Source: Acetobacteraceae bacterium
GTDB lineage: Bacteria; Pseudomonadota; Alphaproteobacteria; Acetobacterales; Acetobacteraceae
Direction of reading: 5' to 3'
Length of the DNA: 38,034 bases
Assembly (NCBI GenBank): GCA_027326105.1
Contig: DAHWFB010000104.1
Location: 1-38,034 of the forward strand
Shown here piece by piece: positions 16,758 to 25,204 of this stretch; the stretch's first letter is position 1; every line of letters starts with the position of its first letter. Below the pieces are notes generated by a model. That model was not told where the DNA came from and made no database searches. It saw only the letters and a list, made by a program, of their open reading frames with translations. Position numbers and translations under genes: made by a program.

Positions 16758-17683
16758 GGCAGCAGTCGCAGCCAGACCCGCACCGTGATCCGGGCGGTGA
16801 GATGGCCGATCAGCCCGGCGCCGAGCGGCAGCACCGGCAGCGCGAGCAGAAGCGCGAGTGGCACCGGCCCACCGCTGCCCGCGCCGCCGCCACCCAGACC
16901 GACGAAGGGGGCGGCCAGACTGCCGAGCCAGAACAGCACGGGTACCGCGAGCAGCGTGCCGGCAAGCCCGCCGAGCCCGGCGAGGCGGCGGGTGCGGCGG
17001 GCGAAGAGACCGGCGATGTGCCCGTCCGTCGCGCCCAGGCAATGGACGATCTCGATCGCCTCGCGCCGCGCCGCGAGCCCGGCCCGCGTCGCCACCGTCA
17101 CCACCGCGGCCGCGACCAGCGTGACCAGCAGCAGGATCACTGCCGCACAGGCCTGGAGGCTCCGCGCCAGGGCCGCGATCCGCCCCGCCCAGCTCGCGTG
17201 GCGTTCGACCAGCACCCCCGGCGCGGCAGCGGCGAGCCGCGCGGCGAGGCCGGCGGGAGGCACCGTTCCGGCGGCGAGCCGGACCGCGATCACCGCCGGC
17301 AGTCGCAGCGGCAGCTTGCCCGCGTCGCTGCCCAGCCAGGGGCGCAGCAGCGCCTGGAGTTCCGCGCCCGTGAGCTGCCGTGCGGTGGCGATGCCCGGAC
17401 TCGACCGCAGCAGGGCGAGGACGGCGGAGTCTCGGCTGCCCGCCGCGCCGGCTGCGGGTGCGGCGGGATCGGGCACCTGCACGGTGAGCGCGCGGCCCGC
17501 GCCCGCCCGCCAGTGCGCCGCGACGGCGGCGGCGGCGATGGCGCCGGCCAGGGTCAGCGCCGCGAGAAAGCTCATGGCGGCGACCAGCAGCGGCAGCAGG
17601 CGGTCGCCCAGCGCACGGTCGAGCCCGAGTTCGTCGAAGCGGCGCGGGTGGGTGCCCCGGTGCGGGAGTCGCGGCTCAGCCAC
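16754..17683 (-). CDS. ftsX: Cell division protein FtsX (ABC permease)
   Basis: This 309-residue permease partners FtsE to regulate peptidoglycan hydrolases at the septum. A cytoplasmic N-terminus (about 1-28) is followed by the first membrane helix (about 30-55), a large periplasmic domain (about 60-170) and three more helices (about 172-200, 220-245, 262-300). Between helices 2 and 3 lies the FtsX signature around RREAIEIVHCLGATDGHIAGLF. The Ala-rich periplasmic domain is typical of the alphaproteobacterial version. It overlaps ftsE by 8 bases at its start and the ydcF-like gene by 4 bases at its end. Confidence 0.93.
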   Translation of the reverse strand: MAEPRLPHRGTHPRRFDELGLDRALGDRLLPLLVAAMSFLAALTLAGAIAAAAVAAHWRAGAGRALTVQVPDPAAPAAGAAGSRDSAVLALLRSSPGIATARQLTGAELQALLRPWLGSDAGKLPLRLPAVIAVRLAAGTVPPAGLAARLAAAAPGVLVERHASWAGRIAALARSLQACAAVILLLVTLVAAAVVTVATRAGLAARREAIEIVHCLGATDGHIAGLFARRTRRLAGLGGLAGTLLAVPVLFWLGSLAAPFVGLGGGGAGSGGPVPLALLLALPVLPLGAGLIGHLTARITVRVWLRLLP

Positions 17684-18341
17684 CCGAGACCAGCCTGCCG
17701 TGATCGAGGGCGAGCGCGGGCGCCGGATGGCGCGCGACCAGCGCCTCGTTGTGGGTCGCCACGACGACGGTGGTGCCGAGGCGGTTGAGCTCGCGGATCA
17801 GGCGCATCAGCCGCTCGGCCTGGGGTTCGTCCAGGTTGCCGGTGGGCTCGTCGGCGAGCAGCAGGCTGGGGCGGGCGATCACCGCCCGGGCGATGGCGAC
17901 CCGCTGCTGCTCGCCCCCCGAAAGCTCGGCGGGGAGCGCATCGAGCCGGCCCGAAAGCCCGACCCAGCGCAGCATCTCGCTCACGTCCGAGCGCACCTCC
18001 GCCTCGGGGCGGCGGGCGATGCGCAGCGGCAGAGCCACGTTCTCGAAGGCGGAGAGGTGGGGCAGCAGCCGGAAATCCTGGAATACCACCCCGATGCGCC
18101 GGCGCAGCCGGGGCAGGCTCGCGCGCGGGGCGCGGGCGGCATCGGTGCCGAACAGGCGCAGCGTGCCCCGCGAGGGGCGGATGGCGAGATAGAGCAGCTT
18201 GAGCAGGCTGGTCTTGCCGGCGCCGGAGTGGCCGAGCAGCCAGCGGAAGCCGCCCTCGGGGACCGCGAAGTCGAGATCGCGCAGGATCTCCGCCGATCCC
18301 TGCGCCCCGTAGCGCAGCCCCACGCCCTCGCAGCGAATCAC
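17676..18341 (-). CDS. ftsE: Cell division ATP-binding protein FtsE
   Basis: This is a 221-residue ABC ATPase from GTG 18341, which is preferred because GGGAGAGG lies directly upstream; an in-frame GTG at 18377 would add 12 atypical residues. Walker [11 protein letters not shown]-loop VFQDFRLL, signature [14 protein letters not shown], Walker [13 protein letters not shown] and switch His in VVATHNE are all intact. [12 protein letters not shown] and the D-loop match FtsE rather than other small ABC ATPases, and ftsX overlaps its end. FtsEX couples ATP hydrolysis to septal cell-wall splitting. Confidence 0.95.
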   Translation of the reverse strand: MIRCEGVGLRYGAQGSAEILRDLDFAVPEGGFRWLLGHSGAGKTSLLKLLYLAIRPSRGTLRLFGTDAARAPRASLPRLRRRIGVVFQDFRLLPHLSAFENVALPLRIARRPEAEVRSDVSEMLRWVGLSGRLDALPAELSGGEQQRVAIARAVIARPSLLLADEPTGNLDEPQAERLMRLIRELNRLGTTVVVATHNEALVARHPAPALALDHGRLVSGG

Positions 18342-18407
18342 CCGCGCCTCTCCCGCTGTCCGGCCGCCATCATACACGCAAGAGTGGCGTCCCGCGCGAG
18401 GGGGCGC

Positions 18408-20207
18408 CTATTCCGTCCGGGCCACCGGCCGGGCCGCGGGCTTGAGGTCGAGCTTGAGGGAAAGCTCGCGCAGCCGCTCGGGCGAGACCGGCGCCGGCGC
18501 GCCCATCATGGGGTCCTCGCCTTGCTGGTTGAGCGGGAAGAGGATGACCTCGCGGATATTGGGCTCGTCGGCGAGCAGCATCACCATGCGGTCGATCCCC
18601 GGGGCCGCGCCGCCGTGGGGTGGTGCCCCGTAGCGGAAGGCGTCGAGCATGCCGCCGAAGCGCGCCTCCACCTCCTCCGCCCCGTAGCCGGCGAGCGCGA
18701 AGGCGCGCAGCATGATGTCCGGCCGGTGGTTGCGGATCGCGCCCGAGGAAAGCTCGATCCCGTTGCACACGATGTCATACTGGAACGCCTTGATGGCCAG
18801 CGGATCCTGGCTCTCCAGAGCGGCGAGCCCGCCCTGGGGCATGGAGACGGGATTGTGGCTGAAGTCGATCGCGCCGGTTTCCTCGTTGCGCTCGTACATG
18901 GGGAAATCGGTGATCCAGCAGAAGCGGAACGCGCCCGCTTCGAGGAGGCCGAGCTCCTCGCCCAGCCGGGTGCGCACCTGGCCGGCGAATTTGCCCGCGG
19001 TCTCGGCCGGGCCGGCGGCGAAAAAGACGGCGTCTCCGGGGGCCAGCCCGCAGGTGGCGCGTATCGTCTCGGCACGGGCGGGCTCTAGGTTGCGTGCGAT
19101 CGGCCCCTTGGCGCCGCCTTCCTCGAAGACGATGTAGCCCAGGCCACCCGCCCCTTCCTCGCGCGCCCAGGCGTTGAGCTTGTCGAAGAAGGAGCGCGGC
19201 TGGGTGGCGGCGCCCGGGGCGGGGATCGCGCGCACCACCCCGCCTTCGGCCACGATCCGCGCGAACAGCCCGAATCCGCTCGCCGCGAAGGCCGCCGAGA
19301 CGTCGGCGATGCGCAAGGGGTTGCGCAGATCGGGCTTGTCCGAACCATAGGCCAGCATCGCCTCGGCGTAGGGGATGCGCGGGAACGGCGGCGCGGTGAC
19401 CGCCCGCCCGGCCCCGAACTCCTCGAACACGCCGGCCATCACCGGTTCCAGCGTCGCGAACACGTCCTCCTGGGTGACGAAGCTCATCTCGAAGTCGAGC
19501 TGGTAGAATTCGCCCGGCGAGCGGTCGGCGCGGGAGGCCTCGTCGCGGAAGCAGGGTGCGATCTGGAAATAGCGGTCGAAGCCGGCGACCATGCAGAGCT
19601 GCTTGAACTGCTGCGGCGCCTGGGGCAGGGCGTAGAACTTGCCGGGATGGAGGCGGGCGGGCACCAGGAAGTCCCGCGCCCCTTCCGGCGAGGAGGCGGT
19701 CAGGATCGGGGTCTGGAACTCGGTGAATCCGGCCGCCATCATCCGCCGCCGCAGGGAGGCGATCACCGCCGAGCGGAGCATGAGGTTGCGATGGATCTTC
19801 TCGCGCCGGAGATCGAGGAAGCGATATTTCAGCCGCAAATCCTCGGGGTAGTTCGACTCGCCGGCGACCGGCACCGGCAGCACGTCGGCCGCCGACTGCA
19901 CCGCGAGATGCTCGGCGCGGACCTCGACCTCGCCGGTGGGCAGCCTTGGGTTGACGGTGCCTGCCTCGCGCGGGACGACGCGGCCGGTGACGGTGACGAC
20001 GCTTTCCACCCGCATCCGCTCGGCCGCGGCGAACGGCTCCGAGCCCGCCGCGAAGACGCATTGGGTGAGGCCGTAGTGGTCGCGCAGATCGAGGAACAGG
20101 AGGCCGCCATGGTCGCGCCGGGCGTGGACCCAGCCCGAAAGGCGCACGCTGGCGCCGGCGTCGGCGGCGCGCAGCGCGCCGCAGTGGTGGGTGCGATAGG
20201 GGTGCAT
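18408..20207 (-). CDS. aspS: Aspartyl-tRNA synthetase
   Basis: This 599-residue class II synthetase is the usual bacterial length. It has an N-terminal OB-fold anticodon-binding domain (about 1-105, [27 protein letters not shown]), the motif 1 region, motif 2 around [22 protein letters not shown], a GAD insertion domain (about 290-410) and motif 3 near [12 protein letters not shown] with the ATP-binding Arg. The ATG at 20207 has GAGGAAC upstream; a longer frame to 20303 is unsupported. Whether it is discriminating (Asp only) or non-discriminating (Asp and Asn) cannot be read here; a GatCAB pathway is common in this group. The 5' region overlaps the promoter area of the divergent pqqA. Confidence 0.97.
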   Translation of the reverse strand: MHPYRTHHCGALRAADAGASVRLSGWVHARRDHGGLLFLDLRDHYGLTQCVFAAGSEPFAAAERMRVESVVTVTGRVVPREAGTVNPRLPTGEVEVRAEHLAVQSAADVLPVPVAGESNYPEDLRLKYRFLDLRREKIHRNLMLRSAVIASLRRRMMAAGFTEFQTPILTASSPEGARDFLVPARLHPGKFYALPQAPQQFKQLCMVAGFDRYFQIAPCFRDEASRADRSPGEFYQLDFEMSFVTQEDVFATLEPVMAGVFEEFGAGRAVTAPPFPRIPYAEAMLAYGSDKPDLRNPLRIADVSAAFAASGFGLFARIVAEGGVVRAIPAPGAATQPRSFFDKLNAWAREEGAGGLGYIVFEEGGAKGPIARNLEPARAETIRATCGLAPGDAVFFAAGPAETAGKFAGQVRTRLGEELGLLEAGAFRFCWITDFPMYERNEETGAIDFSHNPVSMPQGGLAALESQDPLAIKAFQYDIVCNGIELSSGAIRNHRPDIMLRAFALAGYGAEEVEARFGGMLDAFRYGAPPHGGAAPGIDRMVMLLADEPNIREVILFPLNQQGEDPMMGAPAPVSPERLRELSLKLDLKPAARPVARTE

Positions 20208-20288
20208 GTTCCTCGGATTCCGCGGCCAGGGGCGGGAGATGAGCCGCGCTGGCGCAGCGAAGTCAAGGTCGCGACGGATACCCGGGCC

Positions 20289-20316
20289 TTGCATTGCCGC
20301 CATGGTCGGCTATTCT
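20289..20316 (+). promoter_or_regulatory. Candidate promoter of the pqq operon
   Basis: TTGCAT (20289-20294) and TATTCT (20311-20316) are 16 bases apart, with the -10 ending 57 bases before the pqqA start. Expression of pqqA from its own strong promoter is common because the peptide is needed in excess. Confidence 0.45.
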
Positions 20317-20373
20317 GCGGGTGCCCGCGGTGAGGGCCGGGGCACAGCAACAATGTTTTCGGGAGCGAATGTC

Positions 20374-20451
20374 ATGTGGACGAAGCCGAAGCTGATCGAA
20401 ATCGCCGTGGGTCTGGAAATCAACGCATACGCTTGCGCGGACGTCGGCTGA
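20374..20451 (+). CDS. pqqA: PQQ precursor peptide PqqA
   Basis: This 25-residue ribosomal precursor begins MWTKPKLIEIAVGLEINAY. The invariant Glu15 and Tyr19 (E-x3-Y), whose side chains become the pyrroloquinoline quinone skeleton, are present. GGGAG at 20361-20365 supports ATG 20374. An in-frame ATG at 20353 would add seven residues (MFSGANV) and is less likely, since most PqqA peptides start at MxWxxP-like sequence. The C-terminus ACADVG differs slightly from the common TSAEL/ACAEL type. It lies 49 bases ahead of pqqB and leads the pqqABCDE operon. Confidence 0.95.
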   Translation: MWTKPKLIEIAVGLEINAYACADVG

Positions 20452-20500
20452 GCGACTGAGCAGCCCAGCCCGGGAGTGGCCTTGAGGGGGGTCGCTTCCG

Positions 20501-21427
20501 GTGCATGTCATCATCCTGGGCGCCGCGGCGGGTGGCGGATTCCCGCAATGGAATTGTGCGTGCGCGAATTGCGATCGAGCCCGCAGGGGTGATCCGGCGG
20601 CCGGTCCGCGCGGACAGTCCGGGGTTGCGGTTTCCGCGGACGGAGAGCGCTGGTTTCTGCTGAATGCATCTCCCGATTTGCGGGCGCAGATCGGGCGTGA
20701 GCGGTGTCTGCAGCCTCGAGTGGGCGGTGGGCGCGCCAGCCCGGTCGCGGGGGTGGCGCTGACCGGAGCCGATGTCGACTTCGTTGCCGGGTTGCTCGAT
20801 CTGCGCGAAAGCCAGCCGCTCGCCCTCCATGCAACCGCGCGGGTACTCGCCCAGCTCGCGGCCAGCCCGATCTTCAACGTGCTCGACCCGCGCTTCGTCA
20901 CCCGCCACGAGTTGCCGCTTGACCGCGAGGTCTCGCTGCTCTGCCCGGACGGGTGCCCGAGCGGGCTCGTGGTGGAGGCCTTCGCGGTGCCCGGCAAGGT
21001 CGCGCTCTATGCCGAGGATGGAGCCGCAGCGCCGGAACTGGGAACGCTCGCGGGTGACGCGGTAGGCCTGCGGGTGGGCGCCGGTGACCGCTCCTTCTTC
21101 TATATCCCCGCCTGCGCCGGGATGACCGCGTCGCTCGCCGGGCGGTTGCGCGGTGCCGATCTGGTGCTGTTCGACGGCACCCTCTGGCACGACGAGGAAA
21201 TGATCGCCCTCGGGCTCGGCACCAAGACCGGCGCGCGCATGGGCCACCTCAGTGTCTCCGGGCCGGGGGGAACGATCGCGTTGCTCGCGCCGCTCGGCAT
21301 CGGCCGGAAGATCTTCGTCCATATCAACAACACCAACCCGATGATCCTTAACGACAGTCCCGAACGCGCGGCGGCGGTGCGCGCAGGATGGGAAGTCGCG
21401 GAGGACGGCATGGAGATCACGCTGTGA
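20501..21427 (+). CDS. pqqB: PQQ biosynthesis protein PqqB
   Basis: This 308-residue metallo-beta-lactamase-fold protein starts at GTG 20501. It is recognised by the N-terminal VIILGAAAGGGFPQWNCACANC, the ASPDLRAQI segment, the GTLWHDEEM and RMGHLSVSGPGG blocks, and the C-terminal FVHINNTNPMIL. PqqB is implicated in hydroxylating the Glu-Tyr intermediate before PqqC. The segment that reads D-H-x-x-G-L-L in many PqqB proteins is D-F-V-A-G-L-L here, so one metal-ligand His is replaced by Phe; I recall relaxed conservation at this site in some acetic acid bacteria. Its TGA overlaps the GTG of pqqC. Confidence 0.95.
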   Translation: MHVIILGAAAGGGFPQWNCACANCDRARRGDPAAGPRGQSGVAVSADGERWFLLNASPDLRAQIGRERCLQPRVGGGRASPVAGVALTGADVDFVAGLLDLRESQPLALHATARVLAQLAASPIFNVLDPRFVTRHELPLDREVSLLCPDGCPSGLVVEAFAVPGKVALYAEDGAAAPELGTLAGDAVGLRVGAGDRSFFYIPACAGMTASLAGRLRGADLVLFDGTLWHDEEMIALGLGTKTGARMGHLSVSGPGGTIALLAPLGIGRKIFVHINNTNPMILNDSPERAAAVRAGWEVAEDGMEITL

Positions 21428-22161
21428 CGGAACTTCTGAGCCCCGCCGCCCTCGAGGCCGCGCTGCGCCAGGTGGGCGAGGAGCGCTACCACAACCGCCA
21501 TCCGTTCCACGCGCTCCTGCACGGCGGCAGGCTGTCCCGACGCCAGGTCGAGGCCTGGGCGCTCAACCGCTTCTACTACCAGAGCCGGATCCCGATGAAG
21601 GACGCGGCGCTGATGGCGCGCTGCGAGGACCCGGCACTGCGCCGCGCCTGGCGCCAGCGGCTGATCGACCACGACGGGACGGCGCCCGGGGAGGGTGGCA
21701 TCGCCCGCTGGCTGGCGTTGACCGATGGGCTCGGGCTGGACCGCGGCTATGTCGTCTCGGGCGCCGGGATTCTGCCGGCGACGCGCTTCGCCGTCGATGC
21801 CTATGTGCGTTTCGTCGCCGAGCGGACGCTGCTCGAGGCGGTGGCCTCCTCGCTGACCGAGATGTTCTCTCCCGCCATCATCGGCGAGCGCGTGGCGGGC
21901 ATGCTTGCCGGATACGACTTCGTCACCCGCGAGACGCTGGCCTACTTCAACGCCCGTCTGACCCAGGCGCCGCGCGATGCCGATTTCGCGCTCGCCTATG
22001 TGATGCGCGAGGCCCGCACGGTGGCGGCGCAGGCGGCCGCGATTGCCGCGCTGATCTTCAAGTGCGACGTGCTGTGGGCCCAGCTCGACGGCCTCCATCA
22101 CGCCTATGTCGCGCCCGGGCACGTGCCGCCGGGCGCGTTCGGCTACGGGGCGGAGGAATGA
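21424..22161 (+). CDS. pqqC: Pyrroloquinoline-quinone synthase PqqC
   Basis: This 245-residue cofactor-free oxidase catalyses the last ring closure and eight-electron oxidation to PQQ. Signatures are the N-terminal YHNRHPFHALLHGG with its active-site His residues, WALNRFYYQSRIPMKDAAL, the DHDGT block, and the TEMFSPAII / RVAGMLAGYDFV region. GTG 21424 is taken as the start because GTGA overlaps the pqqB stop, and homologues begin at MTELLSP-like sequence; longer in-frame readings are not conserved. The length matches the family (about 240-250). Confidence 0.96.
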   Translation: MTELLSPAALEAALRQVGEERYHNRHPFHALLHGGRLSRRQVEAWALNRFYYQSRIPMKDAALMARCEDPALRRAWRQRLIDHDGTAPGEGGIARWLALTDGLGLDRGYVVSGAGILPATRFAVDAYVRFVAERTLLEAVASSLTEMFSPAIIGERVAGMLAGYDFVTRETLAYFNARLTQAPRDADFALAYVMREARTVAAQAAAIAALIFKCDVLWAQLDGLHHAYVAPGHVPPGAFGYGAEE

Positions 22162-22442
22162 CGGAGGGAACGCTGGCGCCGGACTGTCGTCCGCGGTTGG
22201 CCCCCCACGTGAGGCTGCGCTTCGATGCGGTGCGGGCCCGGCAGGTGCTGCTCGCGCCCGAGCGGGTGCTGATGCCGGACGAGACCGCGGTCGCCGTGCT
22301 ACAGCTTTGCGACGGTGAGCGCAGCTTGGCCGCCATCGCCGCGGAGCTTGCCGTCCGCTACCAGGCGCCGCCGGCGGTAGTGGCGGCCGATATCGCCGAG
22401 ATGCTCCAGGATCTGGTCGACAAGGGATTGGTGCTGGCATGA
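22158..22442 (+). CDS. pqqD: PqqA-binding peptide chaperone PqqD
   Basis: This 94-residue protein is the RiPP recognition element that binds PqqA and presents it to the radical SAM enzyme PqqE. The PqqD winged-helix pattern is visible: PHVRLRFDAVRARQVLLAPER, then MPDETAVAVLQLCDGERSLAAIAAELA and DIAEMLQDLVDKGLV at the C-terminus. GGAGGA directly precedes ATG 22158, which overlaps the pqqC stop by 4 bases. Some related bacteria carry a PqqC-PqqD fusion; here they are separate. Confidence 0.95.
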   Translation: MTEGTLAPDCRPRLAPHVRLRFDAVRARQVLLAPERVLMPDETAVAVLQLCDGERSLAAIAAELAVRYQAPPAVVAADIAEMLQDLVDKGLVLA

Positions 22443-23554
22443 ACGCTTCCCCGCCCGAGGGGCTTGCCCCGCCGCTCGCGGTGCTGCTCGAACTCACCCA
22501 CCGCTGCCCGCTGCGCTGCCCCTACTGCTCGAACCCGCTCGAACTCGAACGCGCGCGCGGCGAGCTCGCCACCGGGCAATGGACGCGGGTGCTGGACGAG
22601 GCTGCTGCGATGGGTGTCCTGCAGGTGCATTTCTCGGGGGGCGAGCCGACGGCGCGGACGGATCTCGAAGCCCTCGTCGCCCATGCCGCCGGGCGCGGGC
22701 TCTATACCAACCTCATCACCTCGGCGGTGCTGCTCGATCGGGCGCGGATCGCCGCGCTCGCGGCCGCCGGGCTCGACCATGTGCAGATCAGCTTCCAGGA
22801 TTCGGAAGCCGCCGGCGCTGACCGGATCGGCGGCTACCCCGGCGGGCACGCGAAAAAGCTTGCGGCGGCCCGGGAGGTGAAGGCGGCCGGGCTCGCGCTC
22901 ACCCTGAACGCGGTGATGCACCGGCAGAATCTCCACCATCTGCCGGAAATGATCGAGCTCGCCCTCGACCTTGGCGCCGGGCGGCTCGAAGTCGCGCACG
23001 TGCAGTATTACGGCTGGGGTCTGGCCAACCGGGCGGCGTTGATCCCGACCCGGACCCAGCTCGAAGCGGCGACCGCGACCGTCGAGGCGGCGCGGGTGCG
23101 GCACAAGGGCCGGCTCGTGATCGACTATGTGGTGCCGGACTATTACGCACGGCGGCCGAAGGCCTGCATGGGGGGCTGGGCACGGCAGTTCCTCAACATC
23201 TCCCCCTCCGGCAAGGTGCTGCCCTGCCATGCCGCGGAGAGCATTCCCGGGCTTTCCTTCGAGAACGTGGCCCAGCGTCCGCTTGCCGCGATCTGGGCCC
23301 AGTCGGAGGCATTCCAGCGCTTCCGCGGCACCGGCTGGATGCCCGAGCCCTGCCGCTCCTGCGCACGCGCCGAGATCGACTGGGGCGGCTGCCGCTGCCA
23401 GGCGTTTGCGCTCGCCGGCGACGCGGCGCTCACCGACCCCGCCTGCGCCCTGTCCCCCCACCATGGCGCGGTGCTGGCCCTCGCCGAGGCCGAGAGCGAG
23501 GCGGGGCGGGAGGCGTTCGTCTATCGCCAGATCGGGGCGCGCATCCCGGCCTGA
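22439..23554 (+). CDS. pqqE: PqqA peptide cyclase PqqE (radical SAM)
   Basis: This 371-residue radical SAM/SPASM enzyme forms the Glu-Tyr carbon-carbon bond in PqqA. The SAM-cluster motif CX3CX2C is at Cys23, Cys27 and Cys30 (HRCPLRCPYCSN). The FSGGEP SAM-binding segment is near residue 64. The C-terminal SPASM region contains Cys residues around GKVLPCHAA and CRSCARAEIDWGGCRC for the auxiliary clusters. ATG 22439 overlaps the pqqD stop. No pqqF/pqqG protease gene follows in this window. Confidence 0.97.
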   Translation: MNASPPEGLAPPLAVLLELTHRCPLRCPYCSNPLELERARGELATGQWTRVLDEAAAMGVLQVHFSGGEPTARTDLEALVAHAAGRGLYTNLITSAVLLDRARIAALAAAGLDHVQISFQDSEAAGADRIGGYPGGHAKKLAAAREVKAAGLALTLNAVMHRQNLHHLPEMIELALDLGAGRLEVAHVQYYGWGLANRAALIPTRTQLEAATATVEAARVRHKGRLVIDYVVPDYYARRPKACMGGWARQFLNISPSGKVLPCHAAESIPGLSFENVAQRPLAAIWAQSEAFQRFRGTGWMPEPCRSCARAEIDWGGCRCQAFALAGDAALTDPACALSPHHGAVLALAEAESEAGREAFVYRQIGARIPA

Positions 23555-23661
23555 TGCCGCGACCTTGCGCGCCGGCCGGCCGTGGCGGATGATCCGCCCG
23601 TGTTCGCAGGGGGGGATGCCATGCGGATCATCGTGCGTCTGCCCGCGGCGCCTTCGAGGGC

Positions 23662-24444
23662 ATGATGCTTTCGGCCGCGGCGGCGCGGGCGCCGTGGCGG
23701 CGGGCGGTGGCAGGGGCGCGCTGGCTGCGCGAAACCGTGGGGTTCTATCTGCTCTACGCGACCTTCGCGATCGGCTGCTTCCTGCCTGGACTGGTCTGCT
23801 TCCTGTTGTATCTGGTGCTGCCGTGCCGCCTCGGCGGGCCGATCGGGCGCGGCCTCATCGCGGGCTGGTTCCGCCTCTATCTGGCGCTGCTGCGCGGGGC
23901 CGGGCTGCTGGAGGATGATCTCTCCGCGCTCGATGGGCTGCGCTGCGAGCGAGGGCTCGTCGTCGTCGCCAACCATCCGTCGCTGCTCGACGTGGTGCTG
24001 CTGCTTTCGCGCCTGCCGCCCACCGTCTGCATCGCCAAGCCCGCGATCTGGAACAACCCGCTGCTCGGCGGGGGAGCGCGGTTGGCCGGATATCTGCCCA
24101 ACGATTCCCCTCTGCGGCTGGTGCGGCGGGCCCGGGCTGCCCTCGGCGCGGGCCGATGCCTGCTGATCTTCCCGGAAGGGACGCGGACCCGGCGGATCGC
24201 GGTGAACGGGTTCAAGCCGGGCTTCGCGCTGATCGCCCGCCAAGCGCGCGCGCCGGTGCAGACCGTCTTCATCGAGGCGGGCACGCCCTTCCTCGGAAAA
24301 TCCTGGCCGCTGCTGCGCCGCCCGCCGCTGCCACTGCGCTTTCGCGTCCGTCTTGGGCGGCGGTTCATGGTGAGCGAGGACCCGGCCGGCTTCACCGCGC
24401 GGATCGAGCGCTACTTCCGCGACGAGATGAGCGCCCCGCGGTGA
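23662..24444 (+). CDS. Lysophospholipid acyltransferase family protein (ApeD-like)
   Basis: This 260-residue membrane-bound acyltransferase has a hydrophobic hairpin at about residues 28-55, the catalytic NHPSLLD (His105-x4-Asp110) and FPEGTR (170-175), the PlsC superfamily active site. Sequences of this type with the KPAIWNNPLLGG block are found in aryl-polyene and related clusters, where they are thought to help attach the polyene to a lipid or glycolipid. ATG 23662 is followed by a second ATG at 23665; no strong ribosome-binding site is seen (GAGGGC). It starts 107 bases after pqqE and is 10 bases ahead of the GT2 gene, beginning the polyene region. Confidence 0.85.
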   Translation: MMLSAAAARAPWRRAVAGARWLRETVGFYLLYATFAIGCFLPGLVCFLLYLVLPCRLGGPIGRGLIAGWFRLYLALLRGAGLLEDDLSALDGLRCERGLVVVANHPSLLDVVLLLSRLPPTVCIAKPAIWNNPLLGGGARLAGYLPNDSPLRLVRRARAALGAGRCLLIFPEGTRTRRIAVNGFKPGFALIARQARAPVQTVFIEAGTPFLGKSWPLLRRPPLPLRFRVRLGRRFMVSEDPAGFTARIERYFRDEMSAPR

Positions 24445-24454
24445 CACCGGCTCC

Positions 24455-25204
24455 GTGACCGCCGCGCGTTTCCGGCCGCTGGTGCTGATCCCGAGCTACA
24501 ATACCGGGCCCCGCCTGGCGGAGACGGTGCGCGAGGCGCGCGCCCAAGGGGCTCCGGTGCTGGTGGTGATCGACGGCAGCGACGATGGTTCGGCAGATCT
24601 TCTGGAGCCTGCCCCGGGGCTCGAATTGCTGGTGCTGGCGGCCAATGGCGGCAAGGGGGCGGCGGTGGCGGCCGGGGCGCGGGCGGCGGGCGCGCGCGGC
24701 TTTACCCACCTGCTGACCCTGGACGCGGACGGGCAGCATCCGGCGACTGCCATCCCCGCCTTCCTCGCCGCCGCAGCCGCCGCGCCGACGGCGATGATCC
24801 TCGGCTGGCCGCTGTTCGGGCCGGAGGCGCCAGCGGCGCGGGTGCGGGGGCGGCGCATCTCCAACGCGCTGGCGAAGATCGAGGCGCCCGGCGGCGGCAT
24901 CGGCGATTGCCTGTTCGGGTTTCGGGTCTATCCCCTGGCGCCGTTGCTCGCGGTGCTTGCCGAGGGACGCTGGATGCGCGGCTTCGACTTCGACCCCGAG
25001 GTGGCGGTACGGCTGGCCTGGCGTGGGGTGCGCGCGGTCAATCTGCCGGCGCCCTGCCGCTACCTCGGCGCCGCGGAAGGCGGCGTGTCACACTTCCGCT
25101 ACGGGCGCGACAATCTGCTCCTCGCCGGGATGCACCTGCGCCTGCTCGCGGGCATGGTGCGCCGCCGCCTGCTCGGCCGCGGCGAGCGCCATCGGCAGCG
25201 ATAG
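24455..25204 (+). CDS. GT2 family glycosyltransferase of the aryl-polyene cluster
   Basis: This 249-residue protein starts at GTG 24455. The GT-A nucleotide-binding fold is visible: VLIPSYNTGPRLAETV, VVIDGSDDGSADLL, the donor/metal motif LDADGQH (Asp90-Asp92), and GFDFDPEVAVRLAWRG near residue 182. The C-terminal VSHFRYGRDNLLLAGMHLRLL matches the short GT2 proteins found in aryl-polyene and flexirubin-type clusters. It probably adds a sugar during building of the lipid anchor; the substrate is unproven. Its last 117 bases overlap, tail to tail, the 3' end of the deacetylase gene on the minus strand. Confidence 0.85.
   Translation: MTAARFRPLVLIPSYNTGPRLAETVREARAQGAPVLVVIDGSDDGSADLLEPAPGLELLVLAANGGKGAAVAAGARAAGARGFTHLLTLDADGQHPATAIPAFLAAAAAAPTAMILGWPLFGPEAPAARVRGRRISNALAKIEAPGGGIGDCLFGFRVYPLAPLLAVLAEGRWMRGFDFDPEVAVRLAWRGVRAVNLPAPCRYLGAAEGGVSHFRYGRDNLLLAGMHLRLLAGMVRRRLLGRGERHRQR

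Noticed and set aside
15885-19088. A 1067-residue plus-strand open frame over plsC, the YdcF-like gene, ftsX, ftsE and part of aspS
   Set aside because: It spans five real genes on the opposite strand; the translation is low-complexity Arg/Gly/Ala/Gln with no recognisable motif.
23584-23598. Hairpin after pqqE as an intrinsic terminator
   Set aside because: The GGCGG/CCGCC stem is only five base pairs and no T-run follows, so read-through into the polyene genes cannot be excluded and a terminator is not supported.
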